Origin: Bombus terrestris | Taxonomy: Eukaryota; Arthropoda; Insecta; Hymenoptera; Apidae | Length of the DNA: 64,000 nt | Direction: 5' to 3' | Assembly: GCF_910591885.1 (NCBI RefSeq) | Contig: NW_025963557.1 | Location: 1,798,001-1,862,000, forward strand | Shown: piece by piece, positions 1 through 11,322 of the stretch | Numbering within the stretch: position 1 is the stretch's first letter | Layout of the letters: every line of letters starts with the position of its first letter | Position numbers and translations under genes: made by a program | Notes under the pieces: generated by a model | Seen by the model: the letters and a program-made list of their open reading frames with translations, nothing else | Databases searched by the model: none | Told to the model about the DNA's origin: nothing

Positions 1-39
1 ATGACGTATGACGTCATGTAGTATTAGGTTACAACGTAT

Positions 40-50
40 GACGATTATGT
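40..50. other. 31-bp unit: +1 base in GACGATTATGT
   Basis: The usual GACGTTATG reads GACGATTATG, one base longer, and moves the array phase by +1. About 65 bases downstream lies a linked tag, TTTTGCGAGATAAC. The same pair recurs near 8811, 10931 and 28955, so the four sites share ancestry. Confidence 0.85.
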
Positions 51-188
51 ATTATTACGATATAACGTATGACGTTATGCAGTATTAGGTTATAACGTAT
101 GACGTCATGTAGTTTTGCGAGATAACGTATGACGTTATGTATTATTACGATATAACTTATGACGTCATGTGGTATTACGTTATTGCGA

Positions 189-198
189 ATAACGTTAT
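189..198. repeat. Alternative palindrome ATAACGTTAT at the CRE position (exemplar)
   Basis: In units starting TATTGCG, TATTACG or TATTCCG, the bases aligned with ATGACGTCAT read ATAACGTTAT. Two symmetric transitions (G to A at unit position 11, C to T at position 16) turn one perfect palindrome into another and keep the central ACGT. Confidence 0.8.
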
Positions 199-385
199 AT
201 TGTGTTACTTCATGATGTATGACGTCATGTAGTATTACGTTATAACGTATGACGGTATGTAGTATTACGTTATTCCGCATAACGTTGTATAGTGTTACTT
301 TATTACGTATGACGTCATGTAGTATTACGTTATAACGTATGACGGTATGTAGTATTACGATATAACCTATGACGTCATGTAGTAT

Positions 386-399
386 TACGTTATAACGTA
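386..399. repeat. 14-bp palindrome TACGTTATAACGTA at the monomer junction (exemplar)
   Basis: The last five bases of one unit and the first nine of the next form a perfect 14-bp inverted repeat. Its dyad centre lies 11 bp before the centre of the CRE-like palindrome in the same unit and 19 bp after the previous one. Junctions of the form ACTT/TATGACG or ACGA/TATAACG lose the symmetry, so it is frequent but not universal. Confidence 0.85.
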
Positions 400-420
400 T
401 GACGTCATGTAGTATTACGT
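391..420 (+). repeat. Exemplar consensus monomer (30 bp)
   Basis: This unit matches the consensus exactly. It has three ACGT cores, at unit positions 5-8, 12-15 and 27-30. Base content is 11 T, 9 A, 6 G and 4 C. The two 15-bp halves match at 10 of 15 positions, and both end in ACGT preceded by GTAT and one variable base. I infer that the monomer arose by doubling of a 15-bp repeat. Confidence 0.9.
399..408. promoter_or_regulatory. CRE/ATF-type palindrome ATGACGTCAT (exemplar of hundreds)
   Basis: A perfect 10-bp palindrome lies at unit positions 9-18 and contains TGACGTCA, the established consensus for CREB/ATF-family bZIP dimers (fungal and plant ACGT-core bZIPs bind related sites). In the first 20 units of the window I counted eight with the full octamer. 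Nothing in the sequence shows that it is bound. It may simply be part of the repeat. Confidence 0.6.
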
Positions 421-847
421 TATAACGTATGACGTCGTGTAGTATTACGTTATAACGTATGACGTTATGTATTATTACGATATAACGTAATACGTTATGC
501 AGAATTGGGTTATAACGTATGACGTCATGTAGTTTTGCGTTATAACGTATGACGTTACGTAGTATTACGTTATAACGTATGATGTTATGGAGTATTACGT
601 TATAACGTATGACGTCATGTGGTAGTACGTTATTACGAATAACGTTATATTGTGTTACTTTATGACGTATGACGTCATGTAGTTTTGCGTTATAACGTAT
701 GACGTTATGTAGTATTACGATATAACGTATGACGTCATGTGGTATTACGTTACTGCGAATAACGTTATATTGTGTCACTTTATGACGTATGACGTCATGT
801 AGTATTACGTTTTAACGTATGACGGTATGTAGTATTGCGTTATTCCG

Positions 848-859
848 TATAACGTTATA
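848..859. repeat. 12-bp palindrome TATAACGTTATA in a TATTCCG unit
   Basis: The TATTCCG-type unit extends the alternative palindrome to 12 bp. It recurs wherever this unit type occurs with a GTATAACG centre, and is absent from the sister form with GCATAACGTTGTAT. Confidence 0.75.
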
Positions 860-2160
860 TAGTGTTACGTTATAAAGTATGACGTCGTGTAGTATTACGT
901 TATAACGTATGACGTTATGTATTATTACGATATAACGTATGACGTCATGTAGTATTACGTTATAACGTATGACGTCATGTAGTATTACGTTATAACGTAT
1001 GACGGTATGTAGTATTGCGTTATTCCGTATAAAGTTATATAGTGTTACGTTATAAAGTATGACGTCATGTAGTATTACGTTATAACGTATGACGTGATGT
1101 GGTATTACGTTATTACGAATAACGTTATATTGTGTTACTTTATAACGTATGACGTCATGTAGTATTACGTTATAACGTATGGCGTTATGTAGTATTACGA
1201 TATAACGTATGGCGTCATGTGGTATTACGTTATTGCGAATAACGTTATATTGTGTTACTTTATGACGTATGACGTCATGTAGTATTACGTTATAACGTAT
1301 GACGGTATGTAGTATTACGTTATTCCGCATAACGTTGTATAGTGTTACTTTATGAAGTATGACGTTATGTTGTATTACGTTGTAACGTATGACGTCATGT
1401 AGTATTACGTTATAACGTATGGCGTTATGTAGTATTACGATATAACGTATGACGTCATGTGGTATTACGTTATTGCGAATAACGTTATATTGTGTTACTT
1501 CATGATGTATGACGTCATGTAGTATTACGTTATAATGTATGACGGTATGTAGTATTACGTTCTTCCGCATAACGTTGTATAGTGTTACTTTATTACGTAT
1601 GACGTCATGTAGTATTACGTTATAGCGTATGACGGTATGTAGTATTACGATATAACCTATGACGTCATGTAGTATTACGATATAACGTACAACGTTATAT
1701 AGAATTACGATATAACGTATGACGTCATGTGGTGTTACGTAATTGCGAATAACGTTATATTGTGTTACTTTATGACGTATGACGTCATATAGTATTACTT
1801 TATGAGGTATGACGTCATGTAGTATTAGATTACAACGTATGACGTTATGTATTATTACGATATAACGTATGACGTTATGTAGAATTTCGATATAACGTAT
1901 GACGTCATGTGGTGTTACGTAATTGCAAATAACGTTATATTGTGTTACTTTATGACGTATGACGTCATGTAGTATTAGATTACAACGTATGACGTTATGT
2001 ATTATTACGATACAACGTATGACGTTATATATTACTACGATATATCGTATGACGTTATGCAGTATTAGGTTATAACGTATGACGTCATGTAGTTTTGCGT
2101 TATAACGTATGACGTTACGTAGTATTACGTTATAACGTATGATGTTATGGAGTATTACGT

Positions 2161-2640
2161 TATAACGTATGACGTCATGTGGTAGTACTTTATTACGAAT
2201 AACGTTATATTGTGTTACTTTATGACGTATGACGTCATGTAGTATTAGGTTACAACGTATGACGTTATGTATTATTACGATATAACGTATGACGTTATGC
2301 AGTATTAGGTTATAACGTATGACGTCATGTAGTTTTGCGTTATAACGTATGACGTTACGTAGTATTACGTTATAACGTATGATGTTATGGAGTATTACGT
2401 TATAACGTATGACGTCATGTGGTAGTACGTTATTACGAATAACGTTATATTGTGTTACTTTATGACGTATGACGTCATGTAGTATTAGGTTACAACGTAT
2501 GACGTTATGTATTATTACGATATAACGTATGACGTTATGTAGAATTTCGATATAACGTATGACGTTATGTAGAATTTCGATATAACGTATGACGTCATGT
2601 GGTGTTACGTAATTGCAAATAACGTTATATTGTGTTACTT
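2161..2640. repeat. Two turns of a 240-bp (8-monomer) higher-order repeat
   Basis: Units ending GGTAGTAC at 2161 and 2401 are followed by the same succession: TATTACG, TATGACG, TACAACG, TATAACG ending TGCAGTATTAGG, a unit ending TTTTGCGT, and then a GATGTTATGG unit. The same 8-unit order, with small changes, is the commonest higher-order repeat in the window. Confidence 0.75.
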
Positions 2641-3360
2641 TATGACGTATGACGTCATGTAGTATTAGATTACAACGTATGACGTTATGTATTATTACGA
2701 TACAACGTATGACGTTATATATTACTACGATATATCGTATGACGTTATGCAGTATTAGGTTATAACGTATGACGTCATGTAGTTTTGCGTTATAACGTAT
2801 GACGTTACGTAGTATTACGTTATAACGTATGATGTTATGGAGTATTACGTTATAACGTATGACGTCATGTGGTAGTACTTTATTACGAATAACGTTATAT
2901 TGTGTTACTTTATGACGTATGACGTCATGTAGTATTAGGTTACAACGTATGACGTTATGTATTATTACGATATAACGTGTGACGTTATGCAGTATTAGGT
3001 TATAACGTATGACGTCATGTAGTTTTGCGTTATAACGTATGACGTTACGTAGTATTACATTATAACGTATGATGTTATGGAGTATTACGTTATAACGTAT
3101 GACGTCATGTGGTAGTACGTTATTACGAATAACGTTATATTGTGTCACTTTATGACGTATGACGTCATGTAGTATTACGTTTTAACGTATGACGGTATGT
3201 AGTATTGCGTAATTCCGTATAACGTTATATAGTGTTACGTTATAAAGTATGACGTCGTGTAGTATTACGTTATAACGTATGACGTTATGTAGTATTACGA
3301 TATAACGTATGACGTCATGTGGTATTACGTTATTGCGAATAACGTTATATTGTGTCACTT

Positions 3361-5700
3361 TATGACGTATGACGTCATGTAGTATTACGTTTTAACGTAT
3401 GACGGTATGTAGTATTGCGTTATTCCGTATAACGTTATATAGTGTTACGTTATAAAGTATGACGTCGTGTAGTATTACGTTATAACGTATGACGTTATGT
3501 ATTATTACGATATAACGTATGACGTCATGTAGTATTACGTTATAACGTATGACGTCATGTAGTATTACGTTATAACGTATGACGTCATGTGGTAGTACGT
3601 TATTACGAATAACGTTATATTGTGTTACTTTATGACGTATGACGTCATGTAGTATTAGGTTACAACGTATGACGTTATGTATTATTACGATATAACGTAT
3701 GACGTTATGTAGAATTTCGATATAACGTATGACGTCATGTGGTGTTACGTAATTGCAAATAACGTTATATTGTGTTACTTTATGACGTATGACGTCATGT
3801 AGTATTAGATTACAACGTATGACGTTATGTATTATTACGATACAACGTATGACGTTATATATTACTACGATATATCGTATGACGTTATGCAGTATTAGGT
3901 TATAACGTATGACGTCATGTAGTTTTGCGTTATAACGTATGACGTTACGTAGTATTACGTTATAACGTATGATGTTATGGAGTATTACGTTATAACGTAT
4001 GACGTCATGTGGTAGTACTTTATTACGAATAACGTTATATTGTGTTACTTTATGACGTATGACGTCATGTAGTATTAGGTTACAACGTATGACGTTATGT
4101 ATTATTACGATATAACGTGTGACGTTATGCAGTATTAGGTTATAACGTATGACGTCATGTAGTTTTGCGTTATAACGTATGACGTTACGTAGTATTACAT
4201 TATAACGTATGATGTTATGGAGTATTACGTTATAACGTATGACGTCATGTGGTAGTACGTTATTACGAATAACGTTATATTGTGTCACTTTATGACGTAT
4301 GACGTCATGTAGTATTACGTTATAACGTATGACGGTATGTAGTATTACGTTATTCCGCATAACGTTGTATAGTGTTACTTTATGAAGTATGACGTTATGT
4401 TGTATTACGTTGTAACGTATGACGTCATGTACTATTACGTTATAACGTATGGCGTTATGTAGTATTACGATATAACGTATGACGTCATGTGGTATTACGT
4501 TATTGCGAATAACGTTATATTGTGTTACTTCATGATGTATGACGTCATGTAGTATTACGTTATAACGTATGACGGTATGTAGTATTACGTTCTTCCGCAT
4601 AACGTTGTATAGTGTTACTTTATTACGTATGACGTCATGTAGTATTACGTTATAGCGTATGACGGTATGTAGTATTACGATATAACCTATGACGTCATGT
4701 AGTATTACGATATAACGTACAACGTTATATAGAATTACGATATAACGTATGACGTCATGTGGTGTTACGTAATTGCGAATAACGTTATATTGTGTTACTT
4801 TATGACGTATGACGTCATATAGTATTACTTTATGAGGTATGACGTCATGTAGTATTAGATTACAACGTATGACGTTATGTATTATTACGATATAACGTAT
4901 GACGTTATGTAGAATTTCGATATAACGTATGACGTCATGTGGTGTTACGTAATTGCAAATAACGTTATATTGTGTTACTTTATGACATATGACGTCATGT
5001 AGTATTAGATTACAACGTATGACGTTATGTATTATTACGATACAACGTATGACGTTATATATTACTACGATATATCGTATGACGTTATGCAGTATTAGGT
5101 TATAACGTATGACGTCATGTAGTTTTGCGTTATAACGTATGACGTTACGTAGTATTACGTTATAACGTATGATGTTATGGAGTATTACGTTATAACGTAT
5201 GACGTCATGTGGTAGTACTTTATTACGAATAACGTTATATTGTGTTACTTTATGACGTATGACGTCATGTAGTATTAGGTTACAACGTATGACGTTATGT
5301 ATTATTACGATATAACGTGTGACGTTATGCAGTATTAGGTTATAACGTATGACGTCATGTAGTTTTGCGTTATAACGTATGACGTTACGTAGTATTACGT
5401 TATAACGTATGATGTTATGGAGTATTACGTTATAACGTATGACGTCATGTGGTAGTACGTTATTACGAATAACGTTATATTGTGTCACTTTATGACGTAT
5501 GACGTCATGTAGTATTACGTTTTAACGTATGACGGTATGTAGTATTGCGTAATTCCGTATAACGTTATATAGTGTTACGTTATAAAGTATGACGTCGTGT
5601 AGTATTACGTTATAACGTATGACGTTATGTAGTATTACGATATAACGTATGACGTCATGTGGTATTACGTTATTGCGAATAACGTTATATTGTGTCACTT
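3361..5700. repeat. Left-domain module 2 (2,340 bp)
   Basis: The first 210 bp repeat module 1 exactly as far as I can follow. The copy then jumps to material matching 2,401 onward, later to material matching about 1,270-2,190 (offset 3,030), and then to the end of module 1 (offset 2,340). It is therefore a recombinant, not a simple copy. Confidence 0.7.
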
Positions 5701-7050
5701 TATGACGTATGACGTCATGTAGTATTACGTTTTAACGTATGACGGTATGTAGTATTGCGTTATTCCGTATAACGTTATATAGTGTTACGTTATAAAGTAT
5801 GACGTCGTGTAGTATTACGTTATAACGTATGACGTTATGTATTATTACGATATAACGTATGACGTCATGTAGTATTACGTTATAACGTATGACGTCATGT
5901 AGTATTACGTTATAACGTATGACGGTATGTAGTATTGCGTTATTCCGTATAAAGTTATATAGTGTTACGTTATAAAGTATGACGACATGTAGTATTACGT
6001 TATAACGTATGACGTGATGTGGTATTACGTTATTACGAATAACGTTATATTGTGTTACTTTATAACGTATGACGTCATGTAGTATTACGTTATAACGTAT
6101 GGCGTTATGTAGTATTACGATATAACGTATGGCGTCATGTGGTATTACGTTATTGCGAATAACGTTATATTGTGTTACTTTATGACGTATGACGTCATGT
6201 AGTATTACGTTATAACGTATGACGGTATGTAGTATTACGTTATTCCGCATAACGTTGAATAGTGTTACTTTATGAAGTATGACGTTATGTTGTATTACGT
6301 TGTAACGTATGACGTCATGTAGTATTACGTTATAACGTATGGCGTTATGTAGTATTACGATATAACGTATGACGTCATGTGGTATTACGTTATTGCGAAT
6401 AACGTTATATTGTGTTACTTCATGATGTATGACGTCATGTAGTATTACGTTATAACGTATGACGGTATGTAGTATTACGTTCTTCCGCATAACGTTGTAT
6501 AGTGTTACTTTATTACGTATGACGTCATGTAGTATTACGTTATAGCGTATGACGGTATGTAGTATTACGATATAACCTATGACGTCATGTAGTATTACGA
6601 TATAACGTACAACGTTATATAGAATTACGATATAACGTATGACGTCATGTGGTGTTACGTAATTGCGAATAACGTTATATTGTGTTACTTTATGACGTAT
6701 GACGTCATGTAGTATTAGGTTACAACGTATGACGTTATGTATTATTACGATATAACGTATGACGTTATGCAGTATTAGGTTATAACGTATGACGTCATGT
6801 AGTTTTGCGTTATAACGTATGACGTTACGTAGTATTACGTTATAACGTATGATGTTATGGAGTATTACGTTATAACGTATGACGTCATGTGGTAGTACGT
6901 TATTACGAATAACGTTATATTGTGTTACTTTATGACGTATGACGTCATGTAGTATTAGGTTACAACGTATGACGTTATGTATTATTACGATATAACGTAT
7001 GACGTTATGCAGTATTAGGTTATAACGTATGACGTCATGTAGTTTTGCGT
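5701..7050. repeat. Left-domain module 3, truncated
   Basis: It matches module 1 at offset 4,920 for about 1 kb, including the rare AAAGTTATATAG unit at 5941 (seen also at 1021). After about 6,660 it diverges and gives way to the 2,131-bp tandem duplication. Confidence 0.7.
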
Positions 7051-9191
7051 TATAACGTATGGCGTTATCTAGTATTACGATATAACGTATGACGTCATGT
7101 GGTATTACGTTATTGCGAATAACGTTATATTGTGTCACTTTATGACGTATGACGTCATGTAGTATTACGTTTTAACGTATGACGGTATGTAGTATTGCGT
7201 TATTCCGTTTAACGTTATATAGTGTTACGTTATAAAGTATGACGTCGCGTAGTATTACGTTATAACGTATGACGTTATGTATTATTACGATATAACGTAC
7301 GACGTCATGCAGTATTACTTTATGACGTATGACGTCATGTAGTATTTGGTTACAACGTATGACGTTATGTATTATTACGATATAACGTATGACGTTATGC
7401 AGTATTAGGTTATAACGTATGACGTCATGTAGTTTTGCGTTATAGCTTATGACGTTATGTAGTATTACGATACAACGTATGACGTCATGTGGTGTTACGT
7501 AATTGCGAATAACGTTATATTGTGTTACTTTATGTCGTATGACGTCATGTAGTATTACGTTATAACGTATGACGGTATGTAGTATTACGTTATTCCGTAT
7601 AACGTTATATAGTGTTACTTTATGAAGTATGACGTTATGTTGTATTACGTTATAGCGTATGACGTTATGGAGCATTACGTTATAACGTATGAGGTCATGT
7701 GGTATTACATTAGTACGAATATATTAATATTGTGATACTTTATGACGTATGACGTCATGTAGTATTACTTTATGACGTATGACGGTATGTAGTATTACGT
7801 TATTCCGTATAACGTTATATAGTGTTACGTTATAAAGTATGACGTCGTGTAGTATTACGTTATAACGTATGACTTTATGGAGTATTACGTTATAACGTAT
7901 GATGTCATGTGGTATTACGTTATTACGAATATCGTAATATTGTGTTACTTTATGACGTATGACGTCATGTAGTATTACTTTGTGACGTATGACGTCATGT
8001 AGTATTACTTTATGACGTATGACGTCATGTAGTATTAGGTTAAAACGTATGACGTTATGTATTATTACGATATAACGTATGTCGTCATGTAGTACTACGT
8101 TATAACGTATGACGTCATATAGTATTACGATATAACGTACAACGTTATGTCGTATTACGTTATAACGTATCATGCCATGTAGTATTACGTTATAACGTAT
8201 GACGTTATGGAGTATTACGTTATAACGTATGAGGTCATGTGGTATTACGTTATTACGAATATCGTAATATTTTGATACTTTATGACGTATGACGCCATGT
8301 AGTATTACTTTATTACGTATGACGTCATGTAGTATTAGATTACAACGTATGACGTTATGTATTATTACGATATAACGTATGACGTTATGTAGTATTACGA
8401 TATAACGTATGACGTTATGTACTATTACGATATAACGTATGACGTTATGTAGTATTACGTTATAACGTATGACGTCATGTAGTATTACGTTATAACGTAT
8501 CACGGTATGTAGTATTGCGTTATACCGTATAATGTTATATAGTGTTACGTTATAAAGTATGACGTCATGTAGTATTACGTTATAACGTATGACGTCATGT
8601 AGTATTACGATATAACGTACAACGTTATGTCGTATTACGTTATAACGTATCATGTCATGTAGTATTACGTTATAACGTATGACGTTATGGAGTATTACGT
8701 TATAACGTATGAGGTCATGTGGTATTACGTTATTACGAATAACGTTATATTGTGTTACTTTATGACGTATGACGTCATGTAGTATTAGGTTACAACGTAT
8801 GACGATTATGTATTATTACGATATAACGTATGTCGTTATGCAGTATTAGGTTATAACGTATGACGTCATGTAGTTTTGCGAGATAACATATGACGTTATG
8901 TATTATTACGATATAACGTATGACGTCATGTGGTATTACGTTAATGCGAATAACGTTATATTGTGTCACTTTATGACGTATGACGTCATGTAGTATTACG
9001 TTTTAACGTATGACGGTATGTAGTATTGCGTTATTCCGTATAACGTTTTATAGTGTTACGTTATAAAGTATGACGTCGTGTAGAATTACGTTATAACGTA
9101 TGACGTTATGTATTATTACGATATAACGTATGACGTCATGTAGTATTACGTTATAACGTATGACGTCATGTAGTATTACGTTATAACGTAT
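7051..9191. repeat. 2,131-bp module, copy 1
   Basis: Each base here matches the base 2,131 further on, with only a few substitutions seen (for example CCGTTTAACG against CCGTATAACG near 7,207, and GTCGCGTAG against GTCGTGTAG). The length is 71 units plus 1 base; the extra base is the GACGATTATG insertion near 8811. The left edge is approximate (7,051-7,070). Confidence 0.85.
8811..8820. other. 31-bp unit: +1 base (GACGATTATG)
   Basis: Same insertion as at the left edge of the window. It moves the repeat phase by +1 and is followed by the GCGAGATAAC tag near 8,879. Confidence 0.85.
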
Positions 9192-11322
9192 GGCGTTATG
9201 TAGTATTACGATATAACGTATGACGTCATGTGGTATTACGTTATTGCGAATAACGTTATATTGTGTCACTTTATGACGTATGACGTCATGTAGTATTACG
9301 TTTTAACGTATGACGGTATGTAGTATTGCGTTATTCCGTATAACGTTTTATAGTGTTACGTTATAAAGTATGACGTCGTGTAGAATTACGTTATAACGTA
9401 TGACGTTATGTATTATTACGATATAACGTACGACGTCATGCAGTATTACTTTATGACGTATGACGTCATGTAGTATTTGGTTACAACGTATGACGTTATG
9501 TATTATTACGATATAACGTATGACGTTATGCAGTATTAGGTTATAACGTATGACGTCATGTAGTTTTGCGTTATAGCTTATGACGTTATGTAGTATTACG
9601 ATACAACGTATGACGTCATGTGGTGTTACGTAATTGCGAATAACGTTATATTGTGTTACTTTATGTCGTATGACGTCATGTAGTATTACGTTATAACGTA
9701 TGACGGTATGTAGTATTACGTTATTCCGTATAACGTTATATAGTGTTACTTTATGAAGTATGACGTTATGTTGTATTACGTTATAGCGTATGACGTTATG
9801 GAGCATTACGTTATAACGTATGAGGTCATGTGGTATTACATTAGTACGAATATATTAATATTGTGATACTTTATGACGTATGACGTCATGTAGTATTACT
9901 TTATGACGTATGACGGTATGTAGTATTACGTTATTCCGTATAACGTTATATAGTGTTACGTTATAAAGTATGACGTCGTGTAGTATTACGTTATAACGTA
10001 TGACTTTATGGAGTATTACGTTATAACGTATGATGTCATGTGGTATTACGTTATTACGAATATCGTAATATTGTGTTACTTTATGACGTATGACGTCATG
10101 TAGTATTACTTTGTGACGTATGACGTCATGTAGTATTACTTTATGACGTATGACGTCATGTAGTATTAGGTTAAAACGTATGACGTTATGTATTATTACG
10201 ATATAACGTATGTCGTCATGTAGTACTACGTTATAACGTATGACGTCATATAGTATTACGATATAACGTACAACGTTATGTCGTATTACGTTATAACGTA
10301 TCATGCCATGTAGTATTACGTTATAACGTATGACGTTATGGAGTATTACGTTATAACGTATGAGGTCATGTGGTATTACGTTATTACGAATATCGTAATA
10401 TTTTGATACTTTATGACGTATGACGCCATGTAGTATTACTTTATTACGTATGACGTCATGTAGTATTAGATTACAACGTATGACGTTATGTATTATTACG
10501 ATATAACGTATGACGTTATGTAGTATTACGATATAACGTATGACGTTATGTACTATTACGATATAACGTATGACGTTATGTAGTATTACGTTATAACGTA
10601 TGACGTCATGTAGTATTACGTTATAACGTATCACGGTATGTAGTATTGCGTTATACCGTATAATGTTATATAGTGTTACGTTATAAAGTATGACGTCATG
10701 TAGTATTACGTTATAACGTATGACGTCATGTAGTATTACGATATAACGTACAACGTTATGTCGTATTACGTTATAACGTATCATGTCATGTAGTATTACG
10801 TTATAACGTATGACGTTATGGAGTATTACGTTATAACGTATGAGGTCATGTGGTATTACGTTATTACGAATAACGTTATATTGTGTTACTTTATGACGTA
10901 TGACGTCATGTAGTATTAGGTTACAACGTATGACGATTATGTATTATTACGATATAACGTATGTCGTTATGCAGTATTAGGTTATAACGTATGACGTCAT
11001 GTAGTTTTGCGAGATAACATATGACGTTATGTATTATTACGATATAACGTATGACGTCATGTGGTATTACGTTAATGCGAATAACGTTATATTGTGTCAC
11101 TTTATGACGTATGACGTCATGTAGTATTACGTTTTAACGTATGACGGTATGTAGTATTGCGTTATTCCGTATAACGTTTTATAGTGTTACGTTATAAAGT
11201 ATGACGTCGTGTAGAATTACGTTATAACGTATGACGTTATGTATTATTACGATATAACGTATGACGTCATGTAGTATTACGTTATAACGTATGACGTCAT
11301 GTAGTATTACGTTATAACGTAT
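9192..11322. repeat. 2,131-bp module, copy 2
   Basis: This tandem copy of the preceding module has its own GACGATTATG insertion near 10,931. Similarity fades near 11,396, where GTGTTAC replaces GTGTCAC. The unit with CGTTTTATAG occurs near 9,041, 9,341 and 11,172 only. Confidence 0.85.
10931..10940. other. 31-bp unit: +1 base (GACGATTATG)
   Basis: Duplicate of the insertion near 8811, 2,131 bp further on. The array phase moves by +1 here again. Confidence 0.85.

Larger units (their letters stand above)
812..3148 (-). other. Minus-strand open frame (778 codons), repeat by-product
   Basis: Same pentapeptide repeat. It ends at a TTTTAAC unit, whose minus-strand reading is a stop. The frames at 3392-5488 (698 codons) and 5732-7138 (468 codons) end at copies of that same unit, so the frame boundaries follow the module structure. 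Confidence 0.7.
781..3360. repeat. Left-domain module 1 (2,580 bp)
   Basis: It runs from the TTTAACG unit near 811 to the unit before the same sequence recurs at 3361. It has a run of 240-bp higher-order repeats around 2,160-2,640, in which the GGTAGTAC units recur 240 bp apart. Confidence 0.7.
1..7050. repeat. Left domain: mosaic of 2.3-2.6 kb modules
   Basis: Apart from one 31-bp unit at the far left, the repeat phase stays constant here. Three successive modules begin at 781, 3361 and 5701 with the same opening units (TATGACG, then TTTAACG, then TATTCCG, then TATAAAG). Their interiors are shuffled: stretches of the first module reappear in the second at offsets 1,140, 1,170, 2,340 and 3,030, and in the third at offset 4,920. 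A rare variant, TATAACGTGTGACG, at 2971, 4111 and 5311 tracks the exchanged blocks. Confidence 0.8.

Noticed and set aside
391..400. TATA-box promoters (TATAACG, TATATAG)
   Set aside because: These motifs occur in nearly every unit as part of the repeat, with no gene beside them, so they are not evidence of promoters.
2551..2600. CENP-B box in units with ATTTCGATATAACG
   Set aside because: The TTCG and a following A are present, but the required CGGG end of the 17-bp box is missing.
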